A DNA stretch of 64,000 bases from Rehmannia glutinosa. Its lineage: Eukaryota; Streptophyta; Magnoliopsida; Lamiales; Orobanchaceae. Each line of letters starts with the position of its first letter. The stretch's first letter is position 1. The stretch covers positions 76,299,262 through 76,363,261 of the forward strand of contig CM071936.1 in NCBI GenBank assembly GCA_016081115.2. The letters run 5' to 3'. Below the pieces are notes generated by a model. That model made no database searches and was not told the DNA's origin. It saw only the letters and a program-made list of their open reading frames with translations. Of the stretch, positions 1-10,245 are shown piece after piece. The position numbers and the translations under genes were made by a program.

Positions 1-342
1 CCCAGGTGACTTGAGTCGACTTCCAATCATTGGATGACTCATCCATCACTTCAACTTGAGACTTGACTATCTTGAGTTGACTTGACCGACACTTCACTCA
101 CCGCATCTCACACCGCACCTTGATCGAGTTCTGTCTTTCTTCTTCTTTGACACACTCATTTGCCTCACAGTGAGTCTTCCTTTTAGTCTCCGGTTGTCTT
201 CTTGCATGTTCGAGGCATAGCCGACTTAACTCACTCAACCCTATCTCTGTTACAATGCAATTTACAACAAAAATGGGGTGCCAACTTTCTATTCTAAGTT
301 TTACATGGCATTCATCAAAATCTAAAAATTAATTTCCCAACA
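1..342 (-). repeat. Terminal fragment of a D-family copia LTR
   Basis: These bases align with the last third of the LTRs of the large copia element on the right, for example the stretch at 52548-52896, including the shared block around GGGGTGCCAACTTTCT and the LTR terminus CCCAACA. The following base begins LINE sequence, so 342 is an outer LTR edge. Read together with the minus-strand orientation of the related element, this is either the right end of another minus-strand copy that lies mostly outside the window or a solo LTR. The copy differs from both LTRs of the large element at many sites, so it is a separate insertion. Confidence 0.8.
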
Positions 343-920
343 ACCCTACCATCAGCAAAAAATAGGGTTAGAACACCCAAAACAAAGAAAAGTAATAGAG
401 CAGCATCACATAGAGACAATACCATAAGCCTCCTTAAATTCATTCCACTCAGCCATAGCCACATGAGTAATAGATCTCTCCGACTTCCAAATTTGTTGAA
501 AGGTTCATAAATTTCTAGTCTTCCAAAGCCACCATAAGATGTAGGTGGTAAACTCAACTCTAAACTTATTGGTACTATTCCCACCAGTAAAAAAGAACAA
601 CTTACTACGATCCATTCCATCCCAAGGAATAGGGGAAAGCTTCCAAATAGTTTTAGCTCTTCCACATTCAAAAAAGGGATGTTCCATGGTCTCCTCCTCC
701 ATTCCACACAATTGACAATAACATCATGATCAATTCCTTTTTTGGAAATATTTATTTTAATAGGAAGAATAACATTACAACACTTCCACAAGAAAAATTT
801 AAGTTTTTGCTGTACCTTCATCTTCCAAATACATTCCCAAATCTGACTTTTTTTTTCTCTAGCCACACTACTTTCAGGTGAGCAATGCCACTAATTTATT
901 CTCAATCAAACAGTGGTAAG
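343..920 (-). pseudogene. LINE (L1-like) 3' part: zf-RVT region
   Basis: Minus-strand translation gives the zinc-binding region that follows the reverse transcriptase in plant L1-type LINEs: a segment like IWKMKVQQKLKFFLWKCC, then a CGMEEETMEHPFFECGRA segment and IWKLSPI. The frame is broken by several stops and shifts. It is the downstream continuation of the LINE piece at 7867-9085. The two were one sequence before copia element A inserted at position 920/921. The 3' end is cut by the LTR fragment at 342, and no poly(A) tail is visible. It is a dead copy. Confidence 0.85.
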
Positions 921-1762
921 TGTTTGATAAATGGTTTTATCATGATTTTGATGATTTTGTTTTTATACCAAAACAATATTTTTAAAGGTTGTCCAAATAC
1001 TATTAAATGATTTAAAATGGTTTTAATATTTTCCGGAGTACTTCTTGAAGTTTATTTTCGACAAAATTGGACAAAACATTTAATGATATTGTGTCAGTGG
1101 GTTTTTACATTGAAATTACGTTTCTAAATATTGTCCTAATACTCCCGATCGATCTAAAATATTTTTACTATTTTTGGAGTATTTCTAGAAGTTTATATCG
1201 GACAACACTTTTGATGATTTTGTGGTAATATGTTATTTCATCAAAACTATATTTCTAATGTTGTCCAAAATACTCCCGATCGATTTAAAATATTTTAACT
1301 AATTTTTCGGAGTATTTCTTGAGGTTTATTTTCGACAAAAATCGGACAACATTTCATTGCGGAGGTCGACCGGTGGACCAAAGAGGCGACCGGTACCTGG
1401 GAACGAGTTTCTTGAAACAGAACTCGCAGAATCCTCAAAACAGGTCAGGGGGACCGGTCCACCTAGGGGGCGACCGGTCGCACCTGGGCGACCGGTCGAC
1501 CACCCCCTGGACCGGTCTCCCCGTGTGATTTTTGTTGTGTTCTTTTCAAATCTTATTTCAAATCTAGGTGTTAGGTTTGAGAAGATTGTGGTAATCTTCT
1601 TGTTGAGGTGTTGAAGAATTCGGTATTCTTCAAGGTTGAAGATTATGGTAATCTTCACAAGGTGCCGTTGGAGATTATGGTAATCTTCAAGAGAGATTGT
1701 GGTAATCTCAAAGGTGGTGTTGAAGAAGAGTGTGGTGCTCTTCAAGGTGTTGTTGAAAGTTG
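921..1762 (+). repeat. 5' LTR of element A, internally deleted and truncated
   Basis: It matches the 3' LTR (6339-7866) closely from its first base. Two pieces are missing: about 440 bp equivalent to roughly 6979-7420, which in the 3' LTR holds the TATA box, and the last 240 bp or so equivalent to 7623-7866. The region 1365-1530 carries a cluster of GACCGGTC and related motifs. Without TATA box, LTR end and primer site this copy cannot drive a new cycle. Confidence 0.85.
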
Positions 1763-1856
1763 CATCTTTCTGGCACCTCCACCACCAAAATGCGAGTGAA
1801 GAGGAACGATCGTCGGCTACGAATAAAGATCATCTTTCTGGCACCTCCACCACCAA
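1763..1856 (+). repeat. 26-bp direct repeat at the LTR/gag deletion junction
   Basis: An identical 26-bp string occurs at 1763-1788 and 1831-1856. The second copy is the native start of gag. The first fills the gap between the truncated LTR (ending 1762) and leader sequence that begins about 1789 and resembles the element B leader near 23737. It looks like templated filler copied in during break repair. Confidence 0.8.
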
Positions 1857-3039
1857 GCCACCTCGATTTGGTTCCAAAAATTTTGCATTTTGTTAAGAAA
1901 GAATGGAATGCTATTTACAAGGTTGCGGGTTCGATATTTGGAACATCGTCATCAATGGAGAATCCATTCCAATGAAAGACACACCATACACCTCCAAAGC
2001 TCTCAAGGAGCTCAATGATGAAGAAAAGAAAACCATCTCCTTAAATGGTAAAGCTCTCAATATTTTATATTGTTCACTTACCAATTTGGAATATGATCTT
2101 ATTGTAGAAATTCGATCGGCTCATGGAGTATGGCAAAAATTAGAAGCCATTCATGAAGTATATGCAAATGATAGGAGCAACTCAAAAGCATCTACTTCTC
2201 AAATGGATACAAGGTCAAATCTAAGGAACAAGCCTTTTACAACTTCCAACTATGAAGTAGTCGAACAATGTCTTATGGGCATCGAAGAAGAAAACGAGGT
2301 ATGTCTTAAACCCTCTACTTTCTATGATATTGTTATACAAAATGATTATAGTGATTTACAAGATGATTTTGATGACCTTCAAAATGAATTCCAAAGTTTA
2401 CTTGTTAAGTACAAAAATTTGAAAAAGGAATTCAATGTTTTGAAAAATGAAAAGGATAGTTTATCTACTTCCTATGAATCACTATCATGTGCTCACACCA
2501 CCACACTTAACAAGGTTAGAAACCTTGAAAAAGAAAATAGTACTCTTGTTGAGGATATTAATTATATGAAAAAGGATTTATCAAAATCCAACTTGAGTAC
2601 CGATAAAATGACCAAGATTATTGATATTCATAATTGTGATAAAGGACTTGATCATAAGCCTAGTGTTGTTAATTATGTGAAAAGAAATCAAGTCCCTATG
2701 CATGTTGGTCATTATGCTCCAATAATTATTACTTACTTCTATTGCGGTAAAAAGGTTCATACGGTAAATACTTGTCGGGCTAGAAATAACTCTAATTATT
2801 TTTGGAGACCTAAAAGTCTCAAGACTAATCCCAAAGGACCCAAGCACTTGAGGGTACCACAAAATAATGTTATATTAGGTACCCGGCAGAATAAAAATCA
2901 AGGAAAATTCATACCGCCTAGAAGACATCAACTGAGCGTCTTATTTGATCAAAGGAGAATATATCACCACAATGAATTTCCAAGAGAAAGACACTTTCAA
3001 AAATGGGAAGGCCACAATGCTTGGAGATGGAGCAATTAG
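1813..3039 (+). pseudogene. Copia A gag pseudogene
   Basis: The frame from 1813 to 3039 aligns with the gag start of element B (PPxFxSxNxAFWKxRMEC then GFDIWN), but both ATG codons seen in B are replaced, and an in-frame TAA stands at 1894-1896. From 1903 the frame is open for 378 codons. After the N-terminal capsid-like part there is a deletion, then an acidic coiled coil (about 2350-2600) typical of long copia gags. A degenerate zinc knuckle (about 2735-2790, YCGKKVHTVNTC) follows, in which the first cysteine is tyrosine. The tail is a basic linker. The product would package retroelement RNA; this copy is not functional. Confidence 0.8.
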
Positions 3040-3130
3040 AGAAGCCATCATCAACAAGATGATTTTCAAAGGGGAAGATATCATCAACAACGGGAACGAC
3101 ACAACCCATGGAAATGGCGTAATTGGTAAA
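2996..3130 (+). pseudogene. Remnant downstream of copia A protease
   Basis: In the frame overlapping the gag end, the words NGKATMLGDGAI resemble the segment that follows the protease in element B (FGNGKGKILGNGDI near 24915). The protease active site itself is not visible. A short block with similar words recurs directly behind it (HGNGVIGK), suggesting local duplication. The assignment is tentative. Confidence 0.4.
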
Positions 3131-3949
3131 CTGTATCTCCCCATTCAAATATCATTTTATTTAGTTATTATGCATGTATTTATTTGTGCCTATATTTTCA
3201 AAATGAGTTTTCATAATTTTAAAATTAAGGTCTTCAATATATATTTGTGTTTTTAAAAAATTCCTTGAAATGAAGACCTTGTATGATGCTTATATTAAAC
3301 TCTTGTGTATTTGCTTATACTTAATTGATTTATCATTTGTTATGAATTTTTATGGCATGAGCTTACTTGCGATATCTTTTATTGTTTTAGCCTACACTTG
3401 TATCATTTTTGTTTTGTGCAAGTCTTGTTTAAGAATTGTGTAGGATTCATATATCATCACAAATGGCCATCTATGTCATAATATGTCAAGAGTAACATGA
3501 ACTATCGAGGTACGCTCACTATTGTTATTCATCTCTTATACTCGATACATGTTGTGCCATATGCCTATGTGCTTATTTTATACAAGTGCCATTAAAAGGA
3601 TATTTTGATTTTTTGAAAAGGCATTATTTGACATAGCTTGTTTTATCCAAGATTTGTAAAGGATTATATTTTGTTTTGATAAAATAATTGATCTACTAAG
3701 TTATGCATTTTATTGCACTTATAAATGCCATTATTCTTGGATACTTATGTTAAAGCTCTTGTTCATATGATTCTTGTAAATGAGGTCTCAACTATGTGCT
3801 CTCGTATTTTCATATTTCAAAAGAGACCTTATATAGCTTTCTACAAGCTTATTGTATTATATTCATGATGACTTTCTTTAAGCATAGTATGTGTTACTTG
3901 CTATAGTGTCTCTATCATTCGATATCACTATGCTCTTGTACGAGATTCT
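3131..3949 (+). other. Unassigned internal part of copia A
   Basis: This 0.8-kb AT-rich stretch lies where protease-integrase coding should be. All frames have many stops, and I recognise no integrase motif (HHCC or DDE). It may be heavily decayed pol or foreign filler. Confidence 0.4.
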
Positions 3950-5060
3950 TTGTTGAGATTTTTCAGAAATTTTTGGTATTTTGGAACAAGTTTGATGAAC
4001 AAGGCAAGGTTAGTAGCTCAAAGGTATTGTCAAGAAGAAGGTATTGATTTTGATGATACATTTGCACCCGTAGCACATTTAGAAGCTATTCGCATTCTAC
4101 TCGCCCATTCTTGTTTTAAGAAAATTTCAAGCTTTACCAAATGGATGTTAAATCCAATTTTCTAAACGGTTTTTTATTCTAGAAGAAGTCTATTAAAACA
4201 ACCGGGGTTTGAAAGATTTTTATAGGCCAAAATGATTTTTATAAAAGGCCTTATTATGTTTAAAACAAGCACCCCATGTATGGTTTGATAGACTTAGCTA
4301 TTTTTGCAAAATGATTTTATAAGAGGTAAAGTTAATCTACTTTCTTTGTTTTTGAAAAAGGGCAAGATTGTTTACTTGTGCAAATTTATGTTTGGAGCTA
4401 CTTATGAATATTTGTGCAAGATATTTTTCTAAGTCAATGCAAGGTGAACCTAAGATGATCATGATGAGGAGAGCTCAATTTCTTCATTGGAATTCAAGTT
4501 CAACAATGCCAAGAAAGTGGTTATATTCCACACTCAAAGTATACAAAAGAAGAAGTGAGGCATTGAAGAAGAAAGAACCATCTCAACCTCTATGACTACC
4601 ATGTAAAGATTGACAAAGGTTGAGGAAGGCGTATCGGTCGACAAACAAATTCGAGGTATGTTCATTCACTTTTATTACTCCCATAGACCCGACATTTCAT
4701 ATGCCTTACGTCTATATGCTCGACTTCAAAAACTATCCCAACGAATCTCATTAAAGTGCCATTAAAAGAAATTTTCAAATATTTGAAAGACACTTTTCCT
4801 TATGGCTTGTATATCCAAAATTTTAAAATGTTCATATTGTTTGGGATAACAAGTCCGGTGATTACAATTTTTCAAAATATGGTTCATCATAATCGAACTA
4901 AACATATTGAGATTCAATATCTTTCTCTAAGGGATTGCATGTTTAACAAAAACTTGAGATATGTTTAATTCCGTCTCAAGGATAACTCGCGGACTTTTTA
5001 ATCATTCACCGCAGAGTATTTTACTCCATTTCGAGCTTGATTATGACATAATGTATATTG
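3950..5060 (+). pseudogene. Copia A reverse transcriptase / RNase H remnant
   Basis: A clear reverse transcriptase fragment, NKARLVAQRYCQEEGIDF..FAPVAHLEAIRILLA, lies at about 3990-4110. Downstream, separated by stops and shifts, come pieces of the later RT (TSTPCMV, FIRGKVN, FGATYEYL), of the connection (around 4610-4800, HRPDISYAL) and of RNase H (about 4880-4970, RTKHIEIQYLSLRDC). The YVDD catalytic block is missing: the text runs directly into FGAT. The fragment order is colinear with the pol of element B. Confidence 0.75.
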
Positions 5061-5343
5061 AATGAGGTCTACATTTGCATTTTGCATGTTTTTAAAACTT
5101 AGGAGCGAAAAATCAGATTTTTGTATCAAATTTCGGATTTTCAGAACAGAATTGAACCAGTGGGCTGCCAGGGCAGGGGCCGACTGGTTGTCCACCTGTT
5201 CGACCGGTTGCCCAAGCCCTGGACCGGTCGCCTTAAGGATTTTTCAGATATATTGCATTCTGTTTCCAGACTTTGGCATTTTGGCCCTTTTAACTCTATT
5301 TTCCCCCACTTTGACATTTTCACACACAATTCACCTCAAATGA
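5061..5343 (+). promoter_or_regulatory. GACCGGT-rich segment downstream of copia A pol
   Basis: Between 5170 and 5235 there are three variants of the GACCGGTCGCC motif that also crowd the LTRs of this element. The same arrangement stands in element B (26560-26630) just before its extra reading frame. In A that frame has been lost. The position suggests a cis-acting role for the downstream gene, which is an inference. Confidence 0.4.
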
Positions 5344-5879
5344 GTTTTGTTGCATAAATTTCATATTTTGGGGATTATCTAGCTCGATTATCATCATCAT
5401 TGCTCGTCTTTACCCATTGAATGGTAAGAATTCTACTCCCTTATCTCAATTAGGTTGAACCCTTGAGAACTTGGTCTATATGTATATTTCTTGATGCAAT
5501 TCTTATGTATTTGTGTTGAGCATGATAATTGTTGATGGGTGATATTTACAAAATTGCTTTTGGTGATAAAAAACTTGGCTTGATTATATTTACAAGGGCT
5601 ATATATATCTTTTTCAATCTTTGATGCCCGCCAAGTGTTCGATAAAATGTTTCAATGAAAAATTCATCACATACATGATTCTCTCGTTTTCAAATGTCTT
5701 ATATATTTATAGAGATCATGTTTTTTTGCAAATCAAATGAGTTTTCATAAGCTTCTATAAGTCGTGTGATCGACCTTTTCCTCCTAATTGGTCTATAAGC
5801 TTCAATGTTCAAATAGCTCGATACATCGATTTAGTTACGCACTTTGATATGATTATATGATGTTTTTATCGTGCTAACA

Positions 5880-6338
5880 TTCTTTTTTATGATTCCAAAG
5901 GGGGAGAAACAGGTTATAAGCTTATTAGCTCAAAGAAGCTAAAATAAGCTCGAGAAAGAAGCTATAAGCTATGGCTTCTAAAAGCCATAAGTTGTGCATC
6001 ATACTTAGTCCAATTGTTGTATTATGGACTTATATATTTGTCTAATGATGTTTTGTTGACAGGGGGAGCTTATAAGTTCTTGTACTTAAAGATCAATATG
6101 TAAAAGCTAAGCTTTTAGCTTGTGGTTGATTGCTTTTACATTACTCTTGTTGTGCATATTGATAGGGGGGGCTTTTGCTATATGTGTTCGAATATGTTTA
6201 CTCCCATCCTTGTGATTATATTGCGTGGAATGTTGTTGCTCACAACGGATAGTTCTTTTTAACCGGTAAAATTATTTTGTTTTCAAAATCGACCTCGTGA
6301 AAATTGTTTTGGTTTGTAATCATCAAAAAGGGGGAGAT
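5880..6338 (+). promoter_or_regulatory. Multiple polypurine tracts of copia A
   Basis: AGGGGGAG-type tracts occur at about 5898-5909, 6059-6070, 6162-6171 and 6325-6338; the last directly abuts the 3' LTR and would prime plus-strand DNA. Repeated polypurine tracts of this kind are a described mark of Sireviruses. Between them lie many AAGCTT/ATAAGCT repeats. Confidence 0.6.
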
Positions 6339-7866
6339 TGTTTGATAAATGGTTTTATCATGATTTTGATGATTTTGTTTTTATACCAAACAATGTTTTT
6401 AAAGGTTGTCCAAATACTCTTAAATGATTTAAAATGGTTTTAATATTTTCCGGAGTATTTCTTCAAGTTTATTTTCGACAAAATTGGACAATGCATTTAA
6501 TGATATTGCGTCAATGGGTTTTTACATCGAAACTATGTTTCTAAATTTTGTCCTAATACTCCCGATCGATCTAAAATATTTTTACTATTTTTTGGAGTAT
6601 TTCTTGAAGTTTATATCGGACAACACTTTTGATGATTTTGTGGTAATATGTTATTTCATCAAAACTATATTTCTAATGTTGTCCAAAATACTCCCGATCG
6701 ATTTAAAATATTTTTACTAATTTTTCGGAGTATTCTTGAGGTTCATTTTTGACAAAAATCGGACAACATTTCATTGCGCAGTCGACCGATCGACCAAAGA
6801 GGCGACCAATAACTGGGAACGAGTTTCTTGAAACAGAACTCGCCAGAATCCTCAAAACAGTCGGGGGACCGGTCAACCTATAGGGGGCGACCGGTCGCAT
6901 CCCTGGGCGACCGGTCGACGACCCCCTGGACCACTCTCCCCGTGTGATTTTTGTTGTGTTCTTTTCAAATCTTATTTCTGCGCGACCGATCGCCCTATGT
7001 TTTGACAGCAAAATTCTAACCGTTGTGCAGCAGACAACTTTTCCCTAAATTGTGGGATTGATTCTAACAGCTATAATCTTGATTTTAATTGCAATTTTTT
7101 TGTAGATATCAGATTCCAAGAGGAGCCTATCAAGTATCAATCATCTCCTATAAATAGAGGAAGATTTGAAGCACAACAATAAGAGAGAACAACACAACAC
7201 AACAAGATATACTCAAGCAAACACTTGGTCTTATATTGTCATTTTTCTTGTTGTAATTTGCCTAGCTTATCACTTTCACATTCTTGAGGTCTAGGATATT
7301 CTTGATTACACTTGCACTCAATTGTATAATTCATTATCGAGTTGTAATCTTGAATTTTTGGGTTATCATTCAACACAAGATATCCTTGTGAGTGTTCTTG
7401 TGGTAAGAACACACTTGGGTGATCTAGGTGTTAGGTTTGAGAAGATTGTGGTAATCTTCTTGTTGAGGTGTTGAAGAATTCGGTATTCTTCAAGATTGTA
7501 GATTGTGGTAATCTTCACAAGGTGCCATTGGAGATTGTGGTAATCTTCAAGAGAGATTGTGGTAATCTCAAAGGTGGTGTTGAAGAAGAGTGTGGTGCTC
7601 TTCAAGGTGTTGTTGTAAGTTGGTGTTGTATTAATTTTGGTAATTAATAAAATCTTTTTTTCTTTTTGAAATTCATCTCGGATATACTAGGGTGGTAGGG
7701 GATTAGGCCCTAGGTGGGTTGAACCTCTATAAATCGACGCGCGTTGTTTACTTCCCGCACCTTTATTATTGTCTTGGTTTGTTTTGTTCGAAAAAGAGGG
7801 CGAAATCGAAAAGATGGAGATAATCTATTCACCCCCTCTAGATTATCGTAGCCGCTTGGACTTACA
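6339..7866 (+). repeat. 3' LTR of element A
   Basis: It is complete: it starts TGTTTGATAA after the purine tract and ends CTTACA before the target duplication, 1528 bp. It carries palindromic GACCGGTC variants (6780-6930), a TATA box at 7149-7156, an array of AGATTGTGGTAATCTTC-like words (7440-7570), and an AATAAAA-type signal near 7647. Confidence 0.9.
7149..7156 (+). promoter_or_regulatory. TATA box in the 3' LTR of A
   Basis: TATAAATA stands in the LTR at a position equivalent to the TATA boxes of element B. It is a likely core promoter of the LTR. The 5' LTR of A has lost this segment. Confidence 0.6.
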
Positions 7867-9085
7867 ATAAGCAGATTTAACAGTAAACCTTCATTTATGC
7901 TCAAAGTGCCAAACCAATCTGTCATCATGAGCAGGATTGGGGATGGAAATTCGCAAAATATTAAATGCATCTTCTTTTGTGAAAATTTGTTTGATTAAAG
8001 TTTCATTCCAAGAAGAACCATCACCATTGAATAATTCAAACACCATTCTAGGAGCAGAAGTAATTAAAGACATATTCATTTGATTAGAAACAAAACCATA
8101 AGATTTAGGGATTCAAGGGTTAGATCAGATCTTAACAGATTTCCCATCCCCTACTCATACCTTTATCAATCACAACTCTAACCTCCATCCAACTCTTCCA
8201 CAACCAAGAATCACAATTAGAAACCCCAACCCAAATGAAACTCCCATTAGGAAAATACTTGGCTTTTAGAATCCTACTCACAAGAAGATTAGGTTGTTCA
8301 ATCAATCTCCAAAGTTGTTTGGCTATGAGAGCTTCATTAAACAATTTAAGATCATGAAAACCCAAACTACCCTCCTCTCTAGGAGTAGAAATTAGATTCC
8401 AAACTTTCCAATGAATTTTATTATGCCCACCCTCAGAAACACCCCACCAGAAGTTAGAAGCCAATTGATTGATTCATTTACAAATGCCAATAGGAAGCTT
8501 AAAGAAAGACATAACAAAAATAGGAAGAGCTTCCAAAATAGATCTAATCAAGACATCTTTTCCAGCAGTAGAAAGAAAGGAATTTTTCCAATTTTGAATT
8601 CTTTTTTGAACTGCATCCAAAACATAGTTAAATTTTTTTTCTTAGACCTTCCAATCCCCAGTAGGAGTTAGCATTTTAATACTCTAAAGAATCTTGCAAA
8701 TGTTATTCTTAGACTCTGGGGTGTGTTGACACTGAAAAAAATAGACGACTTCTCAAAGTTCACTAACTGTCCAGACATTCTATGATAATTCTATAGAATA
8801 GCACTTCACCATCTAGCTTGGGATTCATTAGCTTCACAGAAAATGAGGGAATCATCAACAAACAGGAGGTGGGTGATGAAAGGAACTTTTTTTTACAAAT
8901 CTGTAACCCATGAAAGGAGTTATTGGCCACATACAAATTTATAAGACTTGAAAAGACTTCAGACACAATAAGGAAAAGGTAGGAGAAATAGGATCACCTT
9001 GCCTCAGTCCTCTAGATGGGGTAATATAACCACATGGAGTACCATTAAGGTTGAAAGAAAATGAAGCAGTAGAGACACTAGTCAA
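7867..9085 (-). pseudogene. LINE (L1-like) reverse transcriptase part
   Basis: Minus-strand translation from 9085 downwards gives the C-terminal RT domain of a plant LINE: GTPCGYITPSRGLRQGDPIS (about 8985-9045), then a catalytic block ITHLLFVDDSLIFC (about 8835-8880, FVDD instead of the usual FADD), LPIGICK and FWWG (about 8430-8490). The post-RT region follows, with WKVWNLISTPREEGSLGFHDL and DDRLVWHFEHK (7895-8400). Frameshifts and stops break it in several places. The 5' end is truncated at about 9085, as is usual for LINEs. Its downstream part continues at 920 beyond element A. Confidence 0.88.
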
Positions 9086-9600
9086 AATCCATTTTAATTA
9101 TAAAAAGCTGATGAAAACCCATTTTAGTCATAGTCCCCCTTTAATAAAATTGAAAACCCATATTATAGGAAACAATTGAAACGTCAAAGTTAATTCTACG
9201 TTAGAAATTTAAATATACTTCTCTTCATAATCTTTAATAAAATTAAAGACTTCATCTTCTTTATTAAAGACTTCTTCTTCTTTAATTAAGCTAAAGACTT
9301 CATAACTCATATGTGCATTTAATAGGGCTTAGGGCTATTTATTGTAACAAAAATTAAATTTGAAATTATAGTTAAGGAAATTTGTTTAATTAAAATAAAT
9401 GGTTAAAAACTTAAACTGAGTATTGGCTAAATTATAAAATTTAGGGATTTAAATCCCCAAATTGAATCTAGTTAAAAATTCTAATTTTGATTTTTATCCC
9501 TAAATTTTATGGGTATTAAAAGTTCATAATTCAAATATTATCTGGATAGTATGCAAAAGATTTCGATAAAAATCTCATTTGCTTAAAATATTATCCTTAA
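9086..9600. other. AT-rich DNA without recognised features
   Basis: It separates the truncated 5' end of the LINE from the TRIM-like element. I see only short A/T-rich words and the repeated AAAGACTTC motif around 9240-9300. Confidence 0.5.
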
Positions 9601-9744
9601 TGATAAACATTAGGAAAACTTATGAAATTCGTTGTCATTAATTTGCGAAAACGTATACAATATATATTAATATATAGACTTGGGGCTCAAGCCAACACTT
9701 AGAGTTCAGGAAACTAATATCGACAAGAATAGGAAAACAAACCA
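9601..9744 (-). repeat. TRIM left LTR
   Basis: 144 bp; it shares GACTTGGGGCTCAAG and AACAAGAATAGGAAAA-type blocks with the right copy and differs by several substitutions and an 11-bp or so insertion of ATATTAATAT type. Confidence 0.7.
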
Positions 9745-9945
9745 ACTAATATCGACATGAGAGAAAAGTTGAAATACCAACCAAAAACTAACCAGAGAAC
9801 AAACAAATTAAGGTGTTGTCGTGCACTGACTTCGAGCAGTGTGGCTGACCGGAGATAGGATTGTAGTCGGTAGAGAAGTGGCACACGAAAATTAGGGCTA
9901 CGGTGGAGAGAGGAAGAAAAAAAATTGAGGATAAAAAAAGCCATT

Positions 9946-9958
9946 GGAGTTGATACCA
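9946..9958 (-). promoter_or_regulatory. Primer binding site of the TRIM
   Basis: Minus strand TGGTATCAACTCC; eight bases match the usual TGGTATCAGAGCC primer site, then it diverges. Confidence 0.55.
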
Positions 9959-10092
9959 TGATAAACTTTAGGAAAACTTATAAAATTTTGTGTCATTAAC
10001 TTGTGGAAACGTGTACAATATATAGACTTGGGGCTCAAGACGACACCTAGAGTTGAAGAAACTGATATCAACAAGAATAGGAAAATAAATCA
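9959..10092 (-). repeat. TRIM right LTR
   Basis: 134 bp, the 5' LTR in element orientation because the primer site lies directly inside it at 9946-9958. Confidence 0.7.
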
Positions 10093-10144
10093 CTAATTTC
10101 CAAATACTTAAAATTCGCATTCAAGAGTATATAGATATAAACTA

Positions 10145-10245
10145 GGGTAATTTAACAGAATATGACAAATACCTCCAACAAGTTACACTTCTATGATATT
10201 TGCTAAACCTTTTAAAAAACCAATGGTAGGCATTGATGGCATTAA
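10145..10245 (+). repeat. MULE left terminal inverted repeat
   Basis: Imperfect inverted match to 13415-13515, best in the first 13 bases and around 10203-10222. Confidence 0.7.

Larger units (their letters stand above)
921..7866 (+). mobile_element. Copia element A (Sirevirus-like, defective), inserted in the LINE
   Basis: It is bounded by LTR copies that start TGTTTGATAAATGG at 921 and 6339. The last bases before the 3' LTR are a purine tract. Flanks are GTAAG (916-920) and ATAAG (7867-7871), a 5-bp target duplication with one difference. Joining the flanks restores the LINE reading frame. Inside are a gag with a coiled coil, a short protease remnant and scattered reverse transcriptase and RNase H pieces. 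The integrase is gone. The 5' LTR has lost its end, and the primer site is missing. Several AGGGGGAG tracts and GACCGGTC palindromes support a Sirevirus-type assignment, which I infer rather than prove. Confidence 0.9.
9601..10092 (-). mobile_element. TRIM-like miniature LTR retrotransposon
   Basis: Two direct repeats of about 140 bp, 9601-9744 and 9959-10092, each begin TGATAAAC and end in CA. On the minus strand the right copy is followed immediately by TGGTATCAACTCC (complement of 9946-9958), whose first eight bases match the initiator-Met tRNA primer site of copia elements. The interior is only about 214 bp and codes for nothing. LTR size, total size (492 bp) and primer site fit terminal-repeat retrotransposons in miniature. 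No convincing polypurine tract or 5-bp target duplication is visible (CTTAA against CTAAT). Confidence 0.7.
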
